64,000 bases of DNA, taken from contig OX421494.1 in assembly GCA_949126835.1 (NCBI GenBank), positions 17,165,038 to 17,229,037 of the forward strand. The letters are read 5' to 3'. Origin of the DNA: Anisus vortex. Taxonomy: Eukaryota > Mollusca > Gastropoda > Planorbidae. A program made the translations under genes and the position numbers. The notes under the pieces are model-generated. The model searched no databases. It was not told the origin of the DNA and worked only from the letters and a program-made list of their open reading frames with translations. This document shows, piece after piece, positions 38,201 through 51,092 of this stretch (positions are counted from its first letter, which is position 1; each line of letters starts with the position of its first letter).

Positions 38201-41200
38201 CACCCAGTGAGGGCACTCTGTTTGGACAGTCACCCAGTGAGGGCACTCTGCTTGGACAGTCACCCAGTGAGGGCACTCTGTTTGGACAGTCACCCAGTGA
38301 GGGCACTCTGTTTGGACAGTCACCCAGTGAGGGCACTCTGCTTGGACAGTCACCCAGTGAGGGCACTCTGTTTGGACAGTCACCCAGTGAGGGCACTCTG
38401 TTTGGACAGTCACCCAGTGAGGGCACTCTGTTTGGACAGTCACCCAGTGAGGGCACTCTGTTTGGACAGTCACCCAGTGAGGGCACTCTGTTTGGACAGT
38501 CACCCAGTGAGGGAACTCTGTTTGGACAGTCACCCAGTGAGGGAACTCTGTTTGGACAGTCACCCAGTGAGGGCACTCTGTTTGGACAGTCACCCAGTGA
38601 GGGCACTCTGCTTGGACAGTCACCCAGTGAGGGAACTCTGCTTGGACAGTCACCCAGTGAGGGAACTCTGTTTGGACAGTCACCCAGTGAGGGCACTCTG
38701 TTTGGACAGTCACCCAGTGAGGGAACTCTGTTTGGACAGTCACCCAGTGAGGGCACTCTGTTTGGACAGTCACCCAGTGAGGGCACTCTGTTTGGACAGT
38801 CACCCAGTGAGGGCACTCTGCTTGGACAGTCACCCAGTGCGGGCACTCTGTTTGGACAGTCACCCAGTGAGGGCACTCTGTTTGGACAGTCACCCAGTGA
38901 GGGCACTCTGTTTGGACAGTCACCCAGTGAGGGCACTCTGTTTGGACAGTCACCCAGTGAGGACACTCTGTTTGGACAGTCACCCAGTGAGGGAACTCTG
39001 TTTGGACAGTCACCCAGTGAGGGCACTCTGTTTGGACAGTCACCCAGTGAGGGCACTCTGTTTGGACAGTCACCCAGTGAGGGCACTCTGTTTGGACAGT
39101 CACCCAGTGAGGGCACTCTGTTTGGACAGTCACCCAGTGAGGGCACTCTGTTTGGACAGTCACCCAGTGAGGGCACTCTGTTTGGACAGTCACCCAGTGA
39201 GGGCACTCTGCTTGGACAGTCACCCAGTGAGGGCACTCTGTTTGGACAGTCACCCAGTGAGGGCACTCTGTTTGGACAGTCACCCAGTGAGGGAACTCTG
39301 TTTGGACAGTCACCCAGTGAGGGCACTCTGTTTGGACAGTCACCCAGTGAGGGCACTCTGTTTGGACAGTCACCCAGTGAGGGCACTCTGTTTGGACAGT
39401 CACCCAGTGAGGGAACTCTGTTTGGACAGTCACCCAGTGAGGGCACTCTGTTTGGACAGTCACCCAGTGAGGGCACTCTGTTTGGACAGTCACCCAGTGA
39501 GGGCACTCTGTTTGGACAGTCACCCAGTGAGGGCACTCTGTTTGGACAGTCACCCAGTGAGGGAACTCTGTTTGGACAGTCACCCAGTGAGGGCACTCTG
39601 TTTGGACAGTCACCCAGTGAGGGCACTCTGTTTGGCAAGTCACCCAGTGAGGGAACTCTGTTTGGACAGTCACCCAGTGAGGGCACTCTGTTTGGACAGT
39701 CACCCAGTGAGGGCACTCTGCTTGGACAGTCACCCAGTGAGGGCACTCTGTTTGGACAGTCACCCAGTGAGGGCACTCTGTTTGGACAGTCACCCAGTGA
39801 GGGCACTCTGCTTGGACAGTCATCCAGTGAGGGCACTCTGTTTGGACAGTCACCCAGTGAGGGCACTCTGTTTGGACAGTCACCCAGTGAGGGAACTCTG
39901 TTTGGACAGTCACCCAGTGAGGGCACTCTGTTTGGACAGTCACCCAGTGAGGGCACTCTGTTTGGACAGTCACCCAGTGAGGGCACTCTGTTTGGACAGT
40001 CACCCAGTGAGGGCACTCTGTTTGGACAGTCACCCAGTGAGGGCACTCTGTTTGGACAGTCACCCAGTGAGGGCACTCTGTTTGGACAGTCACCCAGTGA
40101 GGGCACTCTGTTTGGACAGTCACCCAGTGAGGGCACTCTGTTTGGACAGTCACCCAGTGAGGGCACTCTGTTTGGACAGTCACCCAGTGAGGGAACTCTG
40201 TTTGGACAGTCACCCAGTGAGGGCACTCTGTTTGGACAGTCACCCAGTGAGGGCACTCTGTTTGGACAGTCACCCAGTGAGGGCACTCTGTTTGGACAGT
40301 CACCCAGTGAGGGCACTCTGCTTGGACAGTCACCCAGTGAGGGAACTCTGTTTGGACAGTCACCCAGTGAGGGCACTCTGTTTGGACAGTCACCCAGTGA
40401 GGGAACTCTGTTTGGACAGTCACCCAGTGAGGGCACTCTGTTTGGACAGTCACCCAGTGAGGGAACTCTGTTTGGACAGTCACCCAGTGAGGGAACTCTG
40501 TTTGGACAGTCACCCAGTGAGGGAACTCTGTTTGGACAGTCACCCAGTGAGGGAACTCTGTTTGGACAGTCACCCAGTGAGGGCACTCTGTTTGGACAGT
40601 CACCCAGTGAGGGAACTCTGTTTGGACAGTCACCCAGTGAGGGCACTCTGTTTGGACAGTCACCCAGTGAGGGAACTCTGTTTGGACAGTCACCCAGTGA
40701 GGGAACTCTGTTTGGACAGTCACCCAGTGAGGGCACTCTGTTTGGACAGTCACCCAGTGAGGGCACTCTGTTTGGACAGTCACCCAGTGAGGGAACTCTG
40801 TTTGGACAGTCACCCAGTGAGGGAACTCTGTTTGGACAGTCACCCAGTGAGGGCACTCTGTTTGGACAGTCACCCAGTGAGGGCACTCTGTTTGGACAGT
40901 CACCCAGTGAGGGAACTCTGTTTGGACAGTCACCCAGTGAGGGAACTCTGTTTGGACAGTCACCCAGTGAGGGCACTCTGTTTGGACAGTCACCCAGTGA
41001 GGGAACTCTGTTTGGACAGTCACCCAGTGAGGGAACTCTGTTTGGACAGTCACCCAGTGAGGGCACTCTGTTTGGACAGTCACCCAATGAGGGCACTCTG
41101 TTTGGACAGTCACCCAGTGAGGGCACTCTGTTTGGACAGTCACCCAGTGAGGGAACTCTGTTTGGACAGTCACCCAGTGAGGGCACTCTGTTTGGACAGT

Positions 41201-44200
41201 CACCCAGTGAGGGCACTCTGTTTGGACAGTCACCCAGTGAGGGCACTCTGTTTGGACAGTCACCCAGTGAGGGCACTCTGCTTGGACAGTCACCCAGTGA
41301 GGGCACTCTGTTTGGACAGTCACCCAGTGAGGGCACTCTGTTTGGACAGTCACCCAGTGAGGGCACTCTGCTTGGACAGTCACCCAGTGAGGGCACTCTG
41401 TTTGGACAGTCACCCAGTGAGGGCACTCTGCTTGGACAGTCACCCAGTGAGGGCACTCTGTTTGGACAGTCACCCAGTGAGGGCACTCTGTTTGGACAGT
41501 CACCCAGTGAGGGCACTCTGTTTGGACAGTCACCCAGTGAGGGAACTCTGTTTGGACAGTCACCCAGTGAGGGCACTCTGTTTGGACAGTCACCCAGTGA
41601 GGGCACTCTGTTTGGACAGTCACCCAGTGAGGGAACTCTGTTTGGACAGTCACCCAGTGAGGGCACTCTGTTTGGACAGTCACCCAGTGAGGGAACTCTG
41701 TTTGGACAGTCACCCAGTGAGGGAACTCTGTTTGGACAGTCACCCAGTGAGGGCACTCTGTTTATACAGTCACCCAGTGAGGGAACTCTGTTTGGACAGT
41801 CACCCAGTGAGGGAACTCTGTTTGGACAGTCACCCAGTGAGGGCACTCTGTTTGGACAGTCACCCAGTGAGGGAACTCTGTTTGGACAGTCACCCAGTGA
41901 GGGCACTCTGTTTGGACAGTCACCCAGTGAGGGCACTCTGTTTGGACAGTCACCCAGTGAGGGCACTCTGCTTGGACAGTCACCCAGTGAGGGCACTCTG
42001 TTTGGACAGTCACCCAGTGAGGGCACTCTGTTTGGACAGTCACCCAGTGAGGGCACTCTGCTTGGACAGTCACCCAGTGAGGGCACTCTGTTTGGACAGT
42101 CACCCAGTGAGGGCACTCTGCTTGGACAGTCACCCAGTGAGGGCACTCTGGACAGTCACCCAGTGAGGGCACTCTGTTTGGACAGTCACCCAGTGAGGGC
42201 ACTCTGTTTGGACAGTCACCCAGTGAGGGAACTCTGTTTGGACAGTCACCCAGTGAGGGCACTCTGTTTGGACAGTCACCCAGTGAGGGCACTCTGTTTG
42301 GACAGTCACCCAGTGAGGGAACTCTGTTTGGACAGTCACCCAGTGAGGGCACTCTGTTTGGACAGTCACCCAGTGAGGGAACTCTGTTTGGACAGTCACC
42401 CAGTGAGGGAACTCTGTTTGGACAGTCACCCAGTGAGGGCACTCTGTTTATACAGTCACCCAGTGAGGGAACTCTGTTTGGACAGTCACCCAGTGAGGGA
42501 ACTCTGTTTGGACAGTCACCCAGTGAGGGCACTCTGTTTGGACAGTCACCCAGTGAGGGAACTCTGTTTGGACAGTCACCCAGTGAGGGCACTCTGTTTG
42601 GACAGTCACCCAGTGAGGGCACTCTGTTTGGGCAGTCACCCAGTGAGGGCACTCTGTTTGGACAGTCACCCAGTGAGGGCACTCTGTTTGGACAGTCACC
42701 CAGTGAGGGCACTCTGTTTAGACAGTCACCCAGTGAGGGCACTCTGTTTGGACAGTCACCCAGTGAGGGCACTCTGTTTGGACAGTCACCCAGTGAGGGC
42801 ACTCTGTTTGGACAGTCACCCAGTGAGGGCACTCTGTTTGGACAGTCACCCAGTGAGGGCACTCTGTTTGGACAGTCACCCAGTGAGGGCACTCTGTTTG
42901 GACAGTCACCCAGTGAGGGAACTCTGTTTGGACAGTCACCCAGTGAGGGCACTCTGTTTGGACAGTCACCCAGTGAGGGCACTCTGTTTGGACAGTCACC
43001 CAGTGAGGGCACTCTGTTTGGACAGTCACCCAGTGAGGGCACTCTGTTTGGACAGTCACCCAGTGAGGGCACTCTGTTTGGACAGTCACCCAGTGAGGGC
43101 ACTCTGTTTGGACAGTCACCCAGTGAGGGCACTCTGTTTGGACAGTCACCCAGTGAGGGCACTCTGTTTGGACAGTCACCCAGTGAGGGCACTCTGTTTG
43201 GACAGTCACCCAGTGAGGGCACTCTGTTTGGACAGTCACCCAGTGAGGGCACTCTGTTTGGACAGTCACCCAGTGAGGGCACTCTGTTTGGACAGTCACC
43301 CAGTGAGGGCACTCTGTTTGGACAGTCACCCAGTGAGGGCACTCTGTTTGGACAGTCACCCAGTGAGGGCACTCTGTTTGGACAGTCACCCAGTGAGGGC
43401 ACTCTGTTTGGACAGTCACCCAGTGAGGGCACTCTGTTTGGACAGTCACCCAGTGAGGGAACTCTGTGCTTGGGTGAACCATCAAGCTTCCACAAATAAA
43501 GACAAGTGAAGATAGTAAATAAAATAAACTTTGGTAAATATAATATTATTTGAAACTTAAACATGAGAAGGGAAGAGAGTGAGAGAAAGGGACACTTTTA
43601 AAGACATACAAAGACACTCAGTTATCAAATTTCTACTGCATATGTTCACATGTGGCTGAAGCTTCCTGTGCTAACCCAGGGTGCCAACAACCATAGGCCA
43701 GGCCCTAAGCACATCTTGAAACCCCGCAAGGAATTTTGACAAAAAAATGAAAAAGCCATAGAATTTTTACAATACAAATTTTGCTCTGAGCTTGGCACAA
43801 ACTCCCATAACTACTTACGTGGGTAGATGCCTCGGTCCACCAACTCATTGACAGATCTCCTCAGCATCAGCTTTCTCTTAAGTGCTGAAACAAAATCACA
43901 CAAATTATTAGAATATCACACCAGACCACCATTGGAATAGCAAAGGCAATTACAGACACATATAAAATAATTGGCTCTTAAAATGTTTCTTCTGCTCCCC
44001 ACAGAGGATGATTGACACTTTTGTGGCACATTTTGCAGAAGGTGCATGTCCTTCAGTTTTTTTTTTATCATGGTACTGACCCCTTTTAAAATATTTCTTA
44101 GTCTTGTTTGCAAAACATTGACTGCACAATTTGGCAATACATTTTTTCTTAAAAAAAAACAACACTACAAAATCAAGTGTACATTTGTCTTTTTACTTTG

Positions 44201-47200
44201 TTCAGATGAATAACACAACTTTAGTATATCCATCCCAGATCATTCCCTAGAGCCTAGGCTATTGCAAGGACCATATCATTCCCTATGGCTTAGGCTATTG
44301 CAAGGACTGTGTGAAAAAGATACTTCCCTAGGGCTAAGGCTATTGCAAGAAAGATATGAAACAGATCACTCCCTAGGGCCAAGGCTATAGCATATACCAT
44401 TTGAAACAGATTAAGAATAAATACAAATATATTTCAACAATACTTAAAAAGAAATGCAAGGAATTAAATTAAAAACCAAAAGCAGACATAGAACCAGAAA
44501 AAGTCTATGAATTAAATACAAGCAGACCCAGTATTTAAATATAGTTCAACACACAAGGAAAATTAACCACAGATGGGAGGATAGCCAGCTAAGGTACATT
44601 GGACAAAAGCTGATATTGGCCATTGCCAAAATTTAGTTACGATTAGTTCCTTGTGTACTAATTATCAATATTAATAACAGGTATCTGAGCCGATGATGTA
44701 GTCTGTCAGTCTGTACTATAATTACTCTATTAGCCACACACAGACAAGTGATAACAGACCCAAACATAAATTCACATATCCCTTCTGTATACAACAACTT
44801 GCCAAGAAATGTTGAACATCTTCACTTAAAAATACTAACCCTTGATGCACGTTCATTCTCTATGGAAACTGGCAGCTCAATAGCTTACTCATTAAACTTC
44901 TCTGAGTATGTGTTGTTATTTATTTTTTTTTGTGTGGTAATTTATACCATTAAAAAGTAGTTTTAAAAAAAACAGAAAAAAATATCCCAACAGAGAGAAT
45001 TTCTTGGGCATTATAAATACTTAAGCTGTCAGATTAAAAACCCTTGTTGCAAACAACATCCACCTGTTCAGGCTGGAAACATATGCTGTTCTTTGATCAC
45101 TGTCTAAAGTCATGTTTCACTACAAGTTCAATTTTCTTAGTATCATCCATACAATACAAGACATGAAGTGTGTACATTTGCTTATTTCTCCATCAGCCCG
45201 CCCCCCCTCCCACCTACTCCCAACCACCACCCCCCCCCACCTACTCCCTCCCACCTACTCCCAACCCCCCATCTTTTCTCCTCCTCTCAGCTTGTAATCT
45301 TTAGTTTCCAGATGCTCATGTGATAACAGGCCTATGTTTATATCAGGTCACCTTCCACAAGCAATCCAGCACCTTGTACTGATCACTACTGTCCCCCCTA
45401 TACAGGAAAAGATCTAGTCAGCTTTGTATAAGATCATATTTTAGCCATGCATCAATTTCTATACAACAAATCTTTTACATTAAGTCATGTCAGATTTGTG
45501 TACAACTTCAAACTTCAGTCATGCATCACTTTCTATAAAACAAATCTTATGGAAAATGAAAATGTGTGCCAATGCATCAGTTCATTCTTTCTTAACTTCA
45601 AAATACAGTAATTTCAAACATGCTTGTGAACTCAGTATCCTTAAAGTGAAAACTGGCCTTGTATGTGGCTTAGGCTACTAAGTTGGCCTTAAAACCCACT
45701 GCAGGTATATAGTCCATTATATATATCAAGTAAAAAATAAAACCTACAAAAATGTGAAGTCTTTCAGAATCAAATTTCTACTTGTCTCTAACTATCAATA
45801 GTTAATTTTGTTTGTAAGTACATACATCCATCTGATCCATTTCTAAGTATGACAGTGAAGGAAACTAAAATCCAATCCTATATCATGGGAAAGGTACAAG
45901 ACAAAAATAGTCCTTAACAGTTCTATAGTGGAACAATATCAATTTTGAGTTTAAGACCTTCGCCATCAACTTATTTGCAATTTCAATGGCCATCTCTAAA
46001 GATGACTTACTGCACATGTGCACTTACAAGTTGCCACAGGGCACATGAAACTTTAAAGGCACCCTTTCTTTTCTTTTTTTTTTTTAAACCTGCTTTTGGT
46101 GTTTGTCCATACTAAATGCTGTTTAAAAAAAACCAGAATAGCTGATCATACATTTTCACCAAACTAGCAGCAAAAAGGAATTAGTCTGTATGGCACAAGG
46201 TTCCAATCAAAGTAGACCATCAATTTCATAAAGCTGGTGGAAGCTACAAAAGAAACCTATCAGAAGGCTTCAAGGGGCAGATAGAAGGAAAAAGAAAGAG
46301 AAAATGAACATTAGAAAAAGAGCAGAAAGGTGAAAAAGAAAGTGGAGAAAAAAGAAATAGAAAAAAAAAAGACGATTGAAAGAGAAATAATCAAATAAGA
46401 TGAGAAAAGGGAGAGGGAGGGAGGACAAATTGGAAGTGTGAGAGAGAGAGGAAAAAAAGAGTAGAATATATGGAGAGCGAAAGGGAAAGAAACAAAGATT
46501 GAGAGGTATAAATAAAGCATGTTTTGGAAAGAACAAAACGTCAAGAATTCTTGTAGATAAATGTAAAAAAAACACAAAAAAAAACATTTTAAATAGACAG
46601 AGAAATAGTGGTTGTCAACATCTTGTCAACTGTTTGGCTGGTAGATGAAAGTTATGTCTATTGGCATATTGGCCTCAGCCTAACAGTACATTGTTAAAAA
46701 CAAAAATAACATGCACACAATAGCTTTGTGATTCTTTACTTTGATTGCTGCTGTGATTGTTTGCAGTTTTTGTTTCTTTGAGAAATTCTTTGAACAGAGA
46801 AACAACGCAAGTGTTCGAATTAATGAGTATTCCACTGAGGGGCTCGCTGGTGTGTGTGTGTGTGCATGCATTATTGTAGATGTATTGTGTCTGATAGTTG
46901 ATGTGTATTTGTAGTAAGCATATTATACATACAAGTGTGATATTATGGAGTTTTACTCCATCATCCAATGAGGCTAGGCGCGAGCGTTTAAATGTGTGTG
47001 TATAAAAATAATAATTAATGTATGTGTATGTACTGTGCATCAACAGGGAAGTAGACGAAGGCTGTGCACTCTTAAATATATGTTTTCTAAATAACAATAT
47101 TTCAAAAAACGCCCACCCCCCTTCCCGGCCTCTCGGGCGCCCATGGTACTGTGAGATTGACAATGTTACTTTTTTAATTCCATCAAGTCTCTCACTCTCC

Positions 47201-50200
47201 CGCCCCTCCCCCTCTCCCCACGTTATCTTCCAATTAGAACATCTCTAACCCTGGCACCCACCATTGAACTCCCACGGCTTAAGGTTAAACTAATGAATTT
47301 GGTGAAGGGGAAAGACGTAACGCCATTCTGCCAAGGAACAACGGTCCCCCTAATAATGAGCACGGGGAGGTAACCTTACAATTACAACGTCAGAAAATTG
47401 ATTTTGTAAAAAAAAAAACTATTTTTGGACTCGGCGAAAGCATCTTAATTGCCGACATCATTGTTATAGGTTGTGAAGTCCGATGTTTTCAGATAACTAC
47501 TAAAGGAATGTTTGGGTTAGAGTTAAACACATTTGGTGTAAAAAATAGAGTTGTATTTCTTTTGCTTCTTGGTTGTTATTTGGAAATGTCCGCTGTGGGG
47601 TTCCAAGAAGGTTAAAAAAAAAATGTAGACAATCACTGTTCTAAGGTTTCAATATGTTAAAAATATATACCCCGCCCCCTCTCTCTCTCTCTCTCGCTAT
47701 CTGAAATGGAATCTCTGTGTGCAGGTTAAAATGACGTCATGGGAGTGCAGGTAAGCTGATGCCTAAAGGTTTTAGGGGGAAAAGAAACAGACAGGATTAT
47801 TGTGACCCGTGGGAGGGGGCGGGCGGGTATACAGGTGGTAAAAGTTTGAACTAAGAATACTTTATTTACTAGCTTACTGATAAAACTTAATGTACAAATT
47901 GACCGATTACACTTTAATTATAAGCTCGATATAGATTATATTTATTAAAACACTTTGTAATGATTTATTTACAATAATGATTATACTTTATTTACAGTAA
48001 TGATTATACTAAATTTACAGTATTAGTAATGATTATACTTTATTAACGGTAATGATTATACTTTATTTACAGTAATGATTATACTTGATTTACAGTATTA
48101 GTAATGATTATACTTTATTTACGGTAATGATTATACTTTATTTACAGTAATGATTATACTTTATTTACAGTAATGATTATACTATATTTACAGTATTAGT
48201 AATGATTATACTTTATTTACGGTAATGATTATATTATATTTACAGTAATGATTATACTTGATTTACAGTATTAGTAATGATTATACTTTATTTACGGTAA
48301 TGATTAAACTTTATTTACAGTAATGATTCTACTTTATGTACGGTACTGATTATACTTAATTTACAGTACTGATTATACTTGATTTGCAGTACTGATTATA
48401 CTTTTTTTACAGCACTGATTATACTTTATTTACAGTAATGATTATACTTTTTTTTTACAGTAGGCTACTGATTATACTTGATTTACATTACTGATTATAC
48501 TTTATTTAATGATTATACTTTATTTACAGTAATGATTATACTTTATTTACAAAGTAAATTTGTAATGACGGTTTCTTTTTTCGTTTAAATTTTACTGAAG
48601 GGAACATCCGGGCCCAGTTATAGATGTGCATGTCACATACAAGATGTTTAGTTTCAAAACAAAATAAAACAAAAAATTAGCAGCACATTAATGTGTCCAG
48701 ATTCCAGCTGTTCCATTAAAAACAACAACAACTGTTAATCAAAGTGTGTTGTCCTTCTCTACTCTCGTGTTTTTAGTAGGCCTAGTGATTTAACTACATT
48801 ACTCTTATCGTATACGTTGCAGACACTCATTCTTTAATGAAAATTATTGCGTCTTACATGTTTCATGTATCGGTAGAGTCTAGACTTGAATTTTGATTAG
48901 TGTTTTAAAGGATGTTAACCCTTACAGTCCCGGGCGCGTATATAGCGGAACTGAAGGCAGCATAGATAGAAGTAGGTCGGTACGGGAAGGGTTAAGTTAC
49001 TGGTTTTCCTGGTTTGTTCGGGTAGCTCATTCCATGCACGGATGCTACTCGGGAAGAAAGAGTAGCCTACTTGTATGCATTTGTTCTTGCTTATGGGATA
49101 AGAAAAGTGTTTTTGTCTTTATGTTTATCCGAGCATTGTAACATATTGTTATTGTGTTGTCTTTATAAGTTACCTATAATGTAATGCCTTATGTCCTATG
49201 TATTATAATGACTATTAGTTCTGTTAGTAGAGGTGTGGCAATAGTCATGTGTGGACAATAAACCTGAATGACTGTATTGTTTAAAGTGTAAATTTTAAAG
49301 ATTATGTGATGGATTTAGTAAAACGAGTTCCATTCACTACATAACTAACGAGTCTAAATGTAAAAAAAAAAAGTTATTCAACTGATAAACTTGGAATGAT
49401 AAACCTTGACCCAATATTAGAAGAAAAAACAACAAACAAACAGTTTACAGACACACTCACACGCAACCTTAGGTAAAGGCGAGAATCATTTGTTGTTGAA
49501 GAAACTGTGTGCCAGGTCGCATAACTTCACAACAGGGGCGCAACATTGACTAACTCACTAATAGCTGATAAAAAGCCATATAATTTAATATAGTACAGGT
49601 CCGCCGGATCATTAAGTTATTGGTGTTTGGGGGAGAAATGGCGGGGGGGGGGGGGGAGCGCTTAATTCTACCTGCGCCAGGTAAGATTTCACGCCGCCTA
49701 GCATCTAAATCTAAAAGTGTAGAGATAGAGAGATATCATATCAGGAAATAGTTTTAAAAAAAACAACAAAATGTTTTCAAGTGTTTGGAGACGAAAACAA
49801 AAAGCCTGCAGTCAGAGAGATATGGGCGACAACAGAACGCCAGTACCTGGAGGGAGAGACGGGGGAAGACAACACACTTATAAAACAACAACAGACATCT
49901 GTATGATTGCATTACATCATCTGACAGATCGTCCAAAAAAGATGCCACTAACTGAAAGACGACTAACAGAGAGCACATATCGTTCATGCAAACAGGAAAA
50001 ACAAGAATCCTAACCTACATTGGAAGGAGGGATGGGGAGAAAGAAATACACTCCAAAGATATATGCCACCACCATACAGTATAGTATGTAACGCATGCCA
50101 AGCTTGGCACGCAGCGCGATTTTCAATGGCACGCGGAAGACCCCCCCCCCCCCCCTCAAAATCCCAAAAGGCAATTCCTAGTCTCTTCGACAAGAAAAGA

Positions 50201-51061
50201 TAAGCAATACTTTTAGGCTGTTGGCACGCTGTATTGATTAGAAATCCTACTTTGGCACACTATTATCAAATGGTTGCCGAAACCCTGGTGAAGTTAGTTC
50301 ATACAGAAATAGCCAGTCTCGTTCTAAAATGCTTCCGGAAATAACCGATGACCGGTGTTTACAATTAAAAGAAAATGTACCGCGCATCTGTTGGTGCGTT
50401 TACAAAATCTGACATTTGCAAACATATGAACAAGTAAAATAAAATATTTTGAACAAAAAAAAAAACGTGTGGTTTTACTCGGTTAGGATTTAATCGTGAC
50501 AACAACAATCTAGTTTTTCATCGATAGCAGAAACTTTGTTTTATATGTAAACAGCCGTTTCCGGAAGTCAAATTAAAATTACACGGCGCTGAATCAGTGT
50601 TCTTGCTCTATAACTATAAAATCATTTTCAAAATCATATACTTTAAAAAAAAACATTCCACACAGACTTTTACACACAAGTCACAAACCAATTTGTACCA
50701 GTATTAATGAAAAATCTAAATGTCTGGTAATGTCTATAGGAAGTCCAAATAAATTGTAAAAAAAAAATAATTTGCGGACTTTTTTTTAAAAGTAGATTCT
50801 ATGCATATTTAATAATAATATTATCTTTTAATATTTTTTGGTAAAAAAACAACATGAATGAGACTTAAGGAACTCCTTCGCTTGACCGCTAAGTTATTCA
50901 CTTTTAGGAAAATTTGTCAAGAAATATTGTTCACAACGCTTTGTTCATTTTAACAAAATCAGCAACATTCCCAAATCTATGTCAGTTTTACTAAACTTTC
51001 CCTGCCTTTATGAAACTTGGTATGTTTATATAATATGTGTGTGTCTTTATATATATATAAT

Positions 51062-51092
<31 letters not shown>

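Larger units (their letters stand above)
32229..43818 (-). other. 11.6-kb MRTF intron splitting the RPEL1 region
   Basis: Separates the exon ending DRGIYP from the exon starting LKTPPAF. It contains at least six tandem arrays (32734, 33012, 34960, 35461, 38011 and simple tracts), two SINEs in opposite orientation (36190, 37207) and several C runs. Nearly half its length is the 30-bp minisatellite. No other gene seen; every long open frame is produced by the arrays. Confidence 0.9.

Noticed and set aside
38011..43466. CRISPR array
   Set aside because: Units are contiguous with no unique spacers, the genome is eukaryotic, and there are no cas genes.
37974..43564. Very long open frames (up to 1390 codons) on both strands encoding decapeptide repeats
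   Set aside because: They arise from a 30-bp repeat without stops, overlap one another on both strands, and lie inside an MRTF intron between exons that join in phase. Kept only as a speculative finding.
46270..46587. Phe/Ser/Leu-rich minus-strand frames
   Set aside because: Complement of a polypurine tract; composition alone keeps them open.
48893..49141. Plus-strand 82-codon frame with a downstream AATAAA at about 49258
   Set aside because: No recognisable domain and no supported splice partner; could be the 3' end of an old retroelement, but not enough to annotate.
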